Assembly (NCBI GenBank): GCA_904397185.1
Contig: CAJFOL010000042.1
Span: 1 to 8,163, forward strand
Source of the DNA: an uncultured Clostridia bacterium
GTDB taxonomy: Bacteria; Bacillota; Clostridia; Christensenellales; UBA1242
DNA length: 8,163 nucleotides
Direction: 5' to 3'
Positions 1 to 5,643 of this stretch are shown piece by piece; position 1 is the stretch's first letter; each line of letters opens with the position of its first letter. Below the pieces are notes generated by a model. The model saw only the letters and a program-made list of their open reading frames with translations, had not been told where the DNA came from and searched no databases. A program made the translations under genes and the position numbers.

Positions 1-161
1 CCGACCCAAGCAGTCTTCTCTCTGTCATTTCGATTATAAGGCAGTTAAGTACAGTCGTTGCCGTGATATTTGGTGCTTTCTACTTTAAAGAGCCAAACTT
101 AAAAAATAAACTTGTCTATCTCGCCATCATTATGTGCGGAATAATAATCATTTTAATTTAG
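1..161 (+). CDS. DMT/EamA-type transporter, C-terminal fragment (5' end outside window)
   Basis: The frame that starts at base 3 is open from the window edge to a TAG at 159-161 and gives 52 residues. It reads D-P-S-S-L-L-S-V-I-S, then I-I-R-Q-L-S-T-V-V-A-V-I-F-G-A, then F-K-E-P-N, followed by a last hydrophobic helix ending I-I-I-I-L-I. The pattern of a helix with S/R residues, a G-x-x-x-F-K-E turn and one final helix is what the last two membrane segments of EamA-family drug/metabolite transporters look like; the F-K-E is the usual conserved acidic turn before the final helix. The substrate cannot be told from this part. It is transcribed toward the DUF378 gene and stops just before a two-way terminator, so it is probably the last gene of its unit. 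The family call is from pattern recognition on a short fragment. Confidence 0.7.
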   Translation, partial: DPSSLLSVISIIRQLSTVVAVIFGAFYFKEPNLKNKLVYLAIIMCGIIIILI

Positions 162-182
162 ATACCAACTCAATTTAGACAT

Positions 183-233
183 AAAAAAGAGAGTTACAGA
201 TGTAAGTTAAACAGCATCCGAACTCTCTTTTTT
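183..233. terminator. Bidirectional intrinsic terminator between convergent genes
   Basis: A 13-bp perfect stem pairs 183-195 (A6 then GAGAGTT) with 221-233 (AACTCTC then T6). The T run continues to 234. A short inner pairing of GATG 199-202 with CATC 215-218 can extend the hairpin inside the 25-nt loop. Because the arms are A-rich on one side and T-rich on the other, the structure gives a hairpin plus T tract on both strands. It would end the plus-strand transporter and the minus-strand DUF378 gene, whose TAA stop (233-235) touches the stem. Confidence 0.85.
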
Positions 234-460
234 TATGCACGATTATATAGACCATTTGTCAGGACTATTCCACCGTCAATTGCTGCTGCTATTATAAGCC
301 ATATTGTCGCAATTAGAACTAATATATATATAATTCGTTCTATTATCTTATTACCCATGCTTATCCATGCTACAAGATTGAAGTTGAAAAGTCCTACAAG
401 TCCCCAATTAAGTCCACCGATAAGCAAGATAATAAATGCTATCCAATTTGCAATTATCAT
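233..460 (-). CDS. DUF378 family small membrane protein
   Basis: A 75-residue protein with two hydrophobic segments, about residues 5-27 and 40-60. The first contains G-G-L-N-W-G-L-V-G-L-F (15-25), the hallmark of DUF378 (YuzA-like) proteins; R-I-I-Y at 42-45 is the second conserved spot. The family is found widely in Firmicutes and its biochemical role is unknown; the protein should sit in the cytoplasmic membrane. I chose the ATG at 460 because AGGAGG lies at 467-472 with a 6-nt spacer. A longer reading to 523 would add 21 basic, non-conserved residues, put the ribosome site inside the gene and run into the palindromic element. The gene stands alone: its 3' end is at a terminator and its 5' side is the 515-613 repeat. 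No convincing promoter was found. Confidence 0.88.
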   Translation of the reverse strand: MIIANWIAFIILLIGGLNWGLVGLFNFNLVAWISMGNKIIERIIYILVLIATIWLIIAAAIDGGIVLTNGLYNRA

Positions 461-466
461 GTTTAA

Positions 467-472
467 CCTCCT
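467..472 (-). promoter_or_regulatory. Ribosome binding site that fixes the DUF378 start
   Basis: A full AGGAGG on the minus strand, 6 nt ahead of the ATG at 460. It selects that ATG over the upstream in-frame start at 523. Confidence 0.85.
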
Positions 473-514
473 ACTCTTAGATTGCCTATTTTGGAGATTT
501 TTATACATAAAATA

Positions 515-613
515 TGTCGGCAAATACTATTTCCCGCCAAAGGCGAGAAAATAGTAAGCAAAAGTTTCACTTTTGCTAGCAAGCCAAAAACTTTTGGCTT
601 GTATTTGCCGACA
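515..613. repeat. Cloverleaf-like palindromic element (13-bp outer stem, three inner hairpins)
   Basis: The outer arms 515-527 (TGTCGGCAAATAC) and 601-613 are perfect reverse complements over 13 bp. Three hairpins lie between them. The first runs from about 528-538 to 542-553, with a GCC/GGC top, an AAA loop and one bulge. The second pairs 557-565 with 569-577, 9 bp perfect with a TTC loop. The third pairs 581-589 with 592-600, 9 bp perfect with a minimal loop. The whole element is nearly self-contained and fills most of the gap between mnmA and the DUF378 gene. No open reading frame fits it and no target-site duplication is visible at its edges. It could be a non-autonomous mobile element, a dispersed palindromic repeat, or a processed RNA structure downstream of mnmA. 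It lacks the T tract of a normal terminator. The folding is seen directly; its role is inference. Confidence 0.75.
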
Positions 614-625
614 CACCACGATAAA

Positions 626-1720
626 CTAACTTATCTGTCTTCCATCCTTTTTAAAACTTTTATCAATTACACCGCCACCTAGGCAAACACCATCTCTATC
701 ATATAACACTACAAACTGTCCAGGAGTTATTGCACGTTGTTTTTCAGCAAAATCGACTCTTATCTTTTTGTCATCAAGCACTGTCACTTTAACTTTTTGG
801 TCTGGTTGACGATATCTAAATTTTGCAAAGCATTCAAATTCTTTATCACTTGGCAACTGTGGTATCCAGTTCATCTCACTTGCAAAAAGATAATCGGAAT
901 ACAAAAGGTCATCTTCTCCTTGGCTGACATATAAAATATTATTTTCAAGGTCCTTTTTGATTACAAACCAACGTTCGCCGTTTCCTCCTTTTCTACCGCC
1001 AATGTTAAGTCCTCGCCTTTGTCCTAAAGTGTAATACATAAGCCCATCATGCTCGCCCACTTCGTTACCATCTAGATCTAAAATTTTACCTGGTTTTGCT
1101 GGGAGATACTCTTTTAAGAAGTTTTTAAAGTTACGTTCACCTATGAAGCAAATACCCGTGCTATCCTTTTTATCTGCATTTGTTAGTCCGAGTTTGTGAG
1201 CGATTTCCCTAACGGTCGGCTTATCAATGTTTGCTAATGGGAAAAGCACACTTTTCAACTGCTCTTGACTTAATTGATTTAAAAAGTATGATTGGTCCTT
1301 GTTTAAATCATCCGCTTTAGCAAGGTAAAATTTCCCATCCTTTTCAATCTTCTTTGCATAATGTCCTGTAGCAATCATATCAGCACCAAGTTTCTTTGCT
1401 TGTTCCAAAAATGGTCCAAACTTTACTTCACGGTTGCATAGTACATCTGGGTTTGGAGTTCTTCCTTTTTTGTATTCGTCAAGAAAATACTCAAAAACTC
1501 TATCATAATATTGCTTTGAATAGTTGACCGAAAAATAAGGTATACCAATCTTATTGCATACCCGCTTCACATCTTCATAGTCTTCTTCAGCGGTGCAAGT
1601 TCCATCCTTTTCTTCCCAGTTTACCATAAACAGCCCTATCACTTCATGTCCTTGCTGTTTTAATAGATAACAGGCAACAGATGAATCTACACCACCGCTT
1701 ATACCTACTACAATTCTCAT
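626..1720 (-). CDS. mnmA: tRNA-specific 2-thiouridylase MnmA
   Basis: A 364-residue cytoplasmic enzyme, close to the 368 residues of E. coli MnmA. It thiolates U34 of the tRNAs for Lys, Glu and Gln, using ATP to activate the base and persulfide sulfur from a cysteine desulfurase. Visible signatures are the PP-loop S-G-G-V-D-S-S (8-14), T-P-N-P-D-V-L-C-N (88-96) with the first catalytic Cys95, A-T-G-H-Y (117-121), K-D-Q-S-Y-F-L (141-147), and D-S-T-G-I-C-F-I-G-E-R (186-196) with the second catalytic Cys191. A C-terminal beta-barrel domain ends in G-G-G-V-I. All key residues are present. I start it at ATG 1720, where AAGGAT lies 7 nt upstream; a longer start at 1762 would add 14 lysine-rich residues and overlap the neighbour. 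The upstream TM2 gene ends 16 bp before this start, so the two are probably co-transcribed. The stop is a TAG at 626-628, followed within 13 bp by the palindromic element. Confidence 0.97.
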   Translation of the reverse strand: MRIVVGISGGVDSSVACYLLKQQGHEVIGLFMVNWEEKDGTCTAEEDYEDVKRVCNKIGIPYFSVNYSKQYYDRVFEYFLDEYKKGRTPNPDVLCNREVKFGPFLEQAKKLGADMIATGHYAKKIEKDGKFYLAKADDLNKDQSYFLNQLSQEQLKSVLFPLANIDKPTVREIAHKLGLTNADKKDSTGICFIGERNFKNFLKEYLPAKPGKILDLDGNEVGEHDGLMYYTLGQRRGLNIGGRKGGNGERWFVIKKDLENNILYVSQGEDDLLYSDYLFASEMNWIPQLPSDKEFECFAKFRYRQPDQKVKVTVLDDKKIRVDFAEKQRAITPGQFVVLYDRDGVCLGGGVIDKSFKKDGRQIS

Positions 1721-1727
1721 ATCGCTT

Positions 1728-1733
1728 ATCCTT
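1728..1733 (-). promoter_or_regulatory. Ribosome binding site that decides the mnmA start
   Basis: AAGGAT on the minus strand with a 7-nt spacer to the ATG at 1720. It supports the shorter mnmA start, which begins exactly at the conserved M-R-I-V-V-G-I-S-G-G. Confidence 0.75.
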
Positions 1734-1736
1734 TTC

Positions 1737-2444
1737 TTAACTTTCTTTTTTGTCGTCAACACTTTCGTTGTTTACGTTTGTTTCTTTTATAAAACTTTCA
1801 TCTTTATTTTCAGGCTTTGTCTGATCGGTATCATTTTGATTGTCATCTTCGTGAGGTTTGTTTCCATCCACCTTTAAATTATCATCTTTTTGATTTGTAA
1901 GTTCATCAACGTCTTTAAAAAACTGGTCTCGGCGGGCCTGTTCTTCCTCTAAAATTGTTCTGTCACTTTCTAAGTCAATTGCAACAGGCACCTTGAATCT
2001 CTTAGTCGCTATCATCAGTATATCCCATAGCCACACAAGTAGTACAAACCCGCATATAGTCGACAATGTGCCCAGCAGTGCACCGTTGCCTATACTTGCG
2101 AAAAAACTATTAAATATTGCAAGAAATAGGACAATCAAAAAATTAAAAAGAAGCAAGCCTCCTCTAAAATACCGCCCCACATAAAAGCAATGCCCACCAA
2201 AACAGCCAAAAAATATAGAATAAATAAGTAGCCTTACAAAACTCACATCGCTCGGCAAGACGTTTGTTTTTATAACATAATCAAAATCAAATCGCTTTAT
2301 TTTCTTCTTCGCATCTGAATTAGTGGCGACTTTTAGACGTGAAAAAATTAGTCCACAATCTGGGCAACTAACAAGACCTTCCATATACTGAAGACCGCAT
2401 CGTGGGCAAGTCTTTATCTTGTTATATTCTCTCTTCCACTTCAT
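1737..2444 (-). CDS. Zinc-ribbon and TM2-domain membrane protein with acidic disordered tail
   Basis: A 235-residue protein of unknown function with three parts. Residues 13-31 form a zinc ribbon, C-P-R-C-G (13-17) and C-P-D-C-G (27-31). Residues about 65-153 match the TM2 domain: a first helix with F-F-G-C-F-G-G-H-x-F-Y-V-G-R (78-91), then a long hydrophobic stretch with W-D-I-L-M-I (140-145). The last 75 or so residues are hydrophilic, rich in D, E, N and K, and look disordered. The likely topology is two or three membrane helices with the ribbon and tail in the cytoplasm. The start is ATG 2444. No Shine-Dalgarno precedes it, but a near-consensus promoter ends 7 nt upstream, so translation is probably leaderless; a TTG at 2474 in the same frame would lie inside the promoter. 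mnmA follows after 16 bp in the same direction. TM2 proteins have no agreed biochemical role. Confidence 0.85.
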   Translation of the reverse strand: MKWKREYNKIKTCPRCGLQYMEGLVSCPDCGLIFSRLKVATNSDAKKKIKRFDFDYVIKTNVLPSDVSFVRLLIYSIFFGCFGGHCFYVGRYFRGGLLLFNFLIVLFLAIFNSFFASIGNGALLGTLSTICGFVLLVWLWDILMIATKRFKVPVAIDLESDRTILEEEQARRDQFFKDVDELTNQKDDNLKVDGNKPHEDDNQNDTDQTKPENKDESFIKETNVNNESVDDKKES

Positions 2445-2451
2445 AAAAATG

Positions 2452-2481
2452 ATTATATAACTTTTATCTTGCAACTGTCAA
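2452..2481 (-). promoter_or_regulatory. Sigma-A-type promoter for the TM2-mnmA unit
   Basis: The minus strand carries a perfect TTGACA (2481-2476), an 18-nt spacer and a perfect TATAAT (2457-2452). The expected start of transcription, 6-8 nt after the -10, falls on or next to the A of the ATG at 2444. The -35 begins 22 bp after the stop of the upstream cyclase-like gene, so this unit is transcribed on its own even though no terminator was seen between them. Confidence 0.8.
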
Positions 2482-2502
2482 GTGGCTAATACAAATAAAA
2501 AA

Positions 2503-3894
2503 CTATCTTTCAAGTTTATCTTTAGTATTGTTATAATAAATATACCCCGCTTTATCATTTGGATATAACTTTAAATTTTCTTTAAAATAATCAAGTGCCT
2601 TCTGATACTGACCATTATTGTAACATATGATACCTCTTTCAAAAAGCCCTTTATTCTTGATAAGATGCGAAGAAATCTCTTTTGAATAGACATCCAAATC
2701 TTCAAATAACAAAATATTCTGCTCATCATACATATTGATAGGACCTATATACCTATAAGCAAATTTATATCTTAAAGGCAAATTGTCTATGCACGACTTT
2801 GAAAACACCACTTTAGCATCAATAAACTGTGCTATCTTCGTCATTTTTTCTAGAACCTTCGTCTCATCCGAAACGATTGAAACGGTCTTTTCCTCTTGAC
2901 CTGTCAATGCAAAAATCGGCTCACAAGTATAGATAGATATTCGCTCCTGCGAAATACCTCCTGCCTTTTCCGTTTTACTTCTAATCTTTATTTCCCTGCA
3001 AAGGCTCACCGCACAGTCAATAGCATCTTCGACTCGCCCAAATACACAGATGACACCATCCCCAAAATAACTAAGTAAAAATCCTCCGTAACGTCTTATA
3101 ATAGGAGATAAGCCGTTTATAAGTGAGTTTAGTCTGTTATAGTCATTTTCTAAAGATTTAACATTGCTATCAAATTTTATAGACATGAGTGAGGCTTGCT
3201 TTTTAATTTGTCTTCCTCTTTCAAGGTCATTTAAATCTCTTTTACCTAAAAAGCGAAGAACTTGCCGTGAAATGTTCTTTTGTGAACGTAAATTTGCCGT
3301 TCGAAGGGTATTGTCTTTTTCCATGTAGTTATTATTTATCTTATTAAGCCCATGCTCTATATTCTTAAACTGTTTGCCTCCGCCAATCTGCAACTTATCT
3401 TCATTTAATTTTCCATCCCCAAGCCTCGATACAATCCTCTCAAGTTTGTTCATAGGCTTACAAAAAACAAAATAGTTGAGAGATAAAAGAATTACAAAAA
3501 GAATTGTAACAAGCACCGCCCACAAGATGGTGTTATATGCATTATTGGGTGACAGATTAAGCACGTATCGCACAGATTTTGCAAAGTTGTTGTCTATATT
3601 TGATAGATCGGCAATTAAAAACATAATAGCACCATATATAATTATCAATGGTAAACTCGAAAAAAATAATGCCTTTTCTAAACTTAAAGCCTTTAAAAAA
3701 CGAATAAAAAGTATGCTTCCAAGCACGATTGAAATTATAGTCAAAATTATGGCTATAATGCCCTTTGCATCGAAGTTAAAGGCAAAACCATTCTCTGTCG
3801 CCTTAATGCCAGAAATTATCGACCCACCTAGCACCAGCGATGGTATGGTCACCAGAATAAACAACCCAAACAATATTTTAGTACTCGTTTTCAT
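2503..3894 (-). CDS. Membrane HAMP protein with degenerate class III cyclase domain and C-terminal TPR
   Basis: A 463-residue protein. Four hydrophobic helices lie at about 5-27, 45-66, 77-98 and 122-146. A HAMP linker (about 146-195, containing C-K-P-M-N-K-L-E) and a class III adenylate/guanylate cyclase homology domain (about 205-380) follow. A TPR-like repeat is at about 417-450 (F-E-R-G-I-I-C-Y to L-Y-P-N-D-K). The entry R-Q-V-L-R-F-L-G-K (210-218) and P-I-I-R-R-Y-G-G-F with Y-F-G-D-G (264-280) are clear family matches, and Asp279 fits the second metal ligand. The usual F-x-D-I-R-x-F-T segment reads S-I-K-F-D-S-N-V. The usual D-x-V-N-x-x-x-R segment reads D-E-T-K-V-L-E-K, so the catalytic Asn/Arg pair is gone. 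Catalysis is therefore doubtful, and a sensor or pseudoenzyme role is more likely. The start is uncertain: ATG 3894 or TTG 3915, neither with a Shine-Dalgarno. It is divergent from the 4152 gene. Confidence 0.8.
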   Translation of the reverse strand: MKTSTKILFGLFILVTIPSLVLGGSIISGIKATENGFAFNFDAKGIIAIILTIISIVLGSILFIRFLKALSLEKALFFSSLPLIIIYGAIMFLIADLSNIDNNFAKSVRYVLNLSPNNAYNTILWAVLVTILFVILLSLNYFVFCKPMNKLERIVSRLGDGKLNEDKLQIGGGKQFKNIEHGLNKINNNYMEKDNTLRTANLRSQKNISRQVLRFLGKRDLNDLERGRQIKKQASLMSIKFDSNVKSLENDYNRLNSLINGLSPIIRRYGGFLLSYFGDGVICVFGRVEDAIDCAVSLCREIKIRSKTEKAGGISQERISIYTCEPIFALTGQEEKTVSIVSDETKVLEKMTKIAQFIDAKVVFSKSCIDNLPLRYKFAYRYIGPINMYDEQNILLFEDLDVYSKEISSHLIKNKGLFERGIICYNNGQYQKALDYFKENLKLYPNDKAGYIYYNNTKDKLER

Positions 3895-3930
3895 GGTTAT
3901 ATTTTTTGCAAACAATTAAAATGTATACAT

Positions 3931-3974
3931 AAAAATCTTGATTTTTAAGGTGGCGGTTTGTGATTTGTCACAAA
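3931..3974. promoter_or_regulatory. Two palindromes in the divergent control region (possible operators)
   Basis: AAAAATC at 3931-3937 pairs with GATTTTT at 3940-3946 across a 2-nt centre. TTTGTGA at 3957-3963 pairs perfectly with TCACAAA at 3968-3974 across TTTG. Both lie upstream of the cyclase-like gene (minus) and of the 147-residue gene (plus). The second resembles a CRP/FNR-family site, but the TGTGA and TCACA halves are 4 bp apart rather than the 6 bp of CRP sites, so the regulator is unknown. A weak -10-like TATACA sits at 3927-3922 on the minus strand with no clear -35. The symmetry is seen; a regulatory role is inferred. Confidence 0.45.
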
Positions 3975-4073
3975 AAGTTGGGTGCAATATGAATTACGAG
4001 ACAAAAATCTACACCCTATGAACTGCACCAAAAGAGTTGGATGCGAGTTAAATTACAAAGCAAAAAGTCTACA
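3971..4073. repeat. Imperfect direct repeat, two copies about 59-60 bp apart
   Basis: Copy A is 3971-4013 and copy B is 4029-4073. Aligned by eye they share about 34 of 45 columns, with 9 mismatches and two 1-nt gaps. Shared blocks are GTTGG, TGC, AATTAC, CAAAAA and TCTACA. Copy A is followed by 15 nt before copy B starts; copy B runs straight into CAGGAGG. GGTGCA (3981-3986) and TGCACC (4024-4029) also form an inverted pair. The pair lies in the leader or promoter region of the 4152 gene. Function is unknown: operators, part of a structured leader or a decayed duplication are all possible. Confidence 0.6.
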
Positions 4074-4151
4074 GGAGGTCTATTTTTTATTTTACATGAT
4101 TATTTTGTAATATTTTGTCGCACTTTGCACATAACTAATTTGGAGGTTAAA

Positions 4152-4595
4152 ATGGACGAAAAAGAAAAAATCACAGAATACATAAATGCAATATATCAAA
4201 ATATTAAAACGGCGGTGCAGTCAATAGAAGATATTATACCTAAGGTCACCGACAGCAAATTTCAAAAGGAACTTGCAAGTGAGCAAGACAAATATCTCGC
4301 ACTCGAAAAAGAATGTGAAGTCTTTGCCAAAGCCGAAAAGATTGAAGGAATTAAAGATAATAATTGGTTTGAAAAGGCAAAACTTTGGAGTTCGATAAAT
4401 ATGTCGACAATGACTGATAAAACTACTCGCCATATCGCTGAATTAATGCTTCTTGGCACTTTTATGGGCTTTTTAACTTGCATAAAAGACCAAGCCGACC
4501 ACCAAGGAGTGTCAAGTGAACTTGATGAACTTTTAACAAATCTAAAAAGTCTTGAACGAAAAAATATCGATGCCCTTTTGCCATTTTTGGTTTAA
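4152..4595 (+). CDS. Hypothetical all-helical protein, possibly a ferritin-like four-helix bundle
   Basis: A 147-residue soluble protein with no signal peptide and a periodic helix pattern. Helices are likely at about 5-30, 34-64, 73-118 and 120-143. The strongest-looking motif is N-M-S-T-M-T-D-K-T-T-R-H-I-A-E-L-M (83-99), which leads into a glycine-containing hydrophobic helix G-T-F-M-G-F-L-T (102-109). I recall similar uncharacterised clostridial proteins of the same length and motif, but no named function. Glu44, Glu52, Glu54, His94, Glu97 and Glu135 could in principle bind metal, yet the paired E-x-x-H motifs of true ferritins are not evident. The start is ATG 4152, because GGAGG lies at 4142-4146 with a 5-nt spacer; an upstream ATG at 4041 in the same frame lies inside the direct repeat and has no ribosome site. 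It is divergent from the cyclase-like gene and convergent with the protease gene. No clear terminator was seen in 4596-4698. Confidence 0.8.
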   Translation: MDEKEKITEYINAIYQNIKTAVQSIEDIIPKVTDSKFQKELASEQDKYLALEKECEVFAKAEKIEGIKDNNWFEKAKLWSSINMSTMTDKTTRHIAELMLLGTFMGFLTCIKDQADHQGVSSELDELLTNLKSLERKNIDALLPFLV

Positions 4596-4698
4596 AAAAT
4601 GAAGTATTTATATAAAGCCATATACAAAAGTTTTGCAACAAAGAAAATATAACAACTTGAAAATACAATTTAAAAACACAATCTATGAAAATTGCCAA

Positions 4699-5562
4699 CT
4701 ATTTTAGTATATCTTGAAGTTTACTGTCGAGAGGAAACATTAAAGACAACTTTTTAACTTTTTCTTCATCTAAATTTACTGTTTTACCATTTGCTAAAAT
4801 TACAACAAATATGGTAAATTTATTGACTTCAATATGCTTTAAAATTTGGGCAATGGTAACATCGCTATTGACGGCTAAAAATGAGGGTTTTGAAAAGTTT
4901 TTGGCATGCTTTTTAAAGAACGAGATGGGCTGGTAGCGACATTCAAATTTAGAGTCAACTATCCCAAGAAGTAGAAAACAACCACATAGGCAAAGCGAAG
5001 GGTTAAAATCAATAAAACAGGTGACAACAAAAAGCCCTAGCAAAATAAACGAAAAGCAGTAATTTAACTTACGTGTGAGTTTTACTGCTTTTTCTCGTGG
5101 CATCATTTTTTGAAGTAACCCTACCATTATTCGTCCGCCATCAAGTGGATAGGCTGGAAGCAGGTTGAATAGCCCTAGAATAAACGATTGATATACTATA
5201 TCATATGTGAAGTTGTAAAGGCTCGGAAAAATCCACCACAGCGATATCAAAAACAAACTGATTGCAATATTGACTATAGGTCCAGCGGAGGCAATCAAAA
5301 CTTCATCCTTGCTATCAAACACCTTATCTGAATAATTAAGAGAGACACCGTATGGTGCAATAAAAAAACTATCAAGCCTATACCCTAACTTTTTAGCGAC
5401 AAAATAGTGTCCTAGTTCATGAGAAAAAACAACTATAACAAAAGTGACAAAACTCATCAAATCTTTTGTAAGAATAAACCACAAAAAAAGCAAGATAAAA
5501 GTTGGATGGATAGGAAAGTTCTTTATCATTTTTTTTATTTTTGCCATTGAGTTTAAATTCAT
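4699..5562 (-). CDS. spoIVFB: SpoIVFB-like intramembrane metalloprotease (M50B, site-2 protease family)
   Basis: A 287-residue multispanning zinc protease. It has I-H-P at 18-20, the zinc motif H-E-L-G-H at 48-52 in the second hydrophobic segment, A-G-P-I-V-N at 93-98, and N-L-L-P-A-Y-P-L-D-G-G-R at 133-144 with the third zinc ligand Asp141. Two more helices lie at about 167-205. The last 80 residues look like the shortened CBS-type domain that ends SpoIVFB proteins. In sporulating Firmicutes SpoIVFB sits in the outer forespore membrane and cleaves pro-sigma-K under control of BofA and SpoIVFA; neither partner is in this window. The start is ATG 5562, with AGAGGG 5 nt upstream. It follows scpA and scpB in the same direction, an arrangement I recall from clostridia, though a terminator and 520 bp intervene. 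A housekeeping S2P role is the alternative if the organism does not sporulate. Confidence 0.85.
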   Translation of the reverse strand: MNLNSMAKIKKMIKNFPIHPTFILLFLWFILTKDLMSFVTFVIVVFSHELGHYFVAKKLGYRLDSFFIAPYGVSLNYSDKVFDSKDEVLIASAGPIVNIAISLFLISLWWIFPSLYNFTYDIVYQSFILGLFNLLPAYPLDGGRIMVGLLQKMMPREKAVKLTRKLNYCFSFILLGLFVVTCFIDFNPSLCLCGCFLLLGIVDSKFECRYQPISFFKKHAKNFSKPSFLAVNSDVTIAQILKHIEVNKFTIFVVILANGKTVNLDEEKVKKLSLMFPLDSKLQDILK

Positions 5563-5643
5563 AATTTCCCTCTAATTAAAAAATCAGCGACTTACAATAC
5601 TCTGTTAGTATTTAAAATAAAAACAACATGATAACAAAACAAT

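Noticed and set aside
493..523. Promoter for the DUF378 gene made of TTGCCG and TATAAA at the edge of the palindromic element
   Set aside because: The spacing is only 12 bp, too short for a sigma-A promoter.
3476..3919. 147-codon plus-strand open frame
   Set aside because: It is antisense to the membrane part of the cyclase-like gene and has no ribosome site or recognisable domain.
3957..3974. Canonical CRP binding site
   Set aside because: The half-sites resemble TGTGA and TCACA, but the 4-bp separation is not the CRP spacing; kept only as an unassigned palindrome.
4041..4151. N-terminal extension of the helical protein by 37 residues
   Set aside because: The ATG at 4041 lies inside the direct repeat without a ribosome site, while the ATG at 4152 has GGAGG at ideal distance and begins a typical soluble helix.
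4596..4698. Terminator between the convergent genes at 4595 and 4699
   Set aside because: No stem of convincing length followed by a T tract was found on either strand; only short AT-rich pairings.
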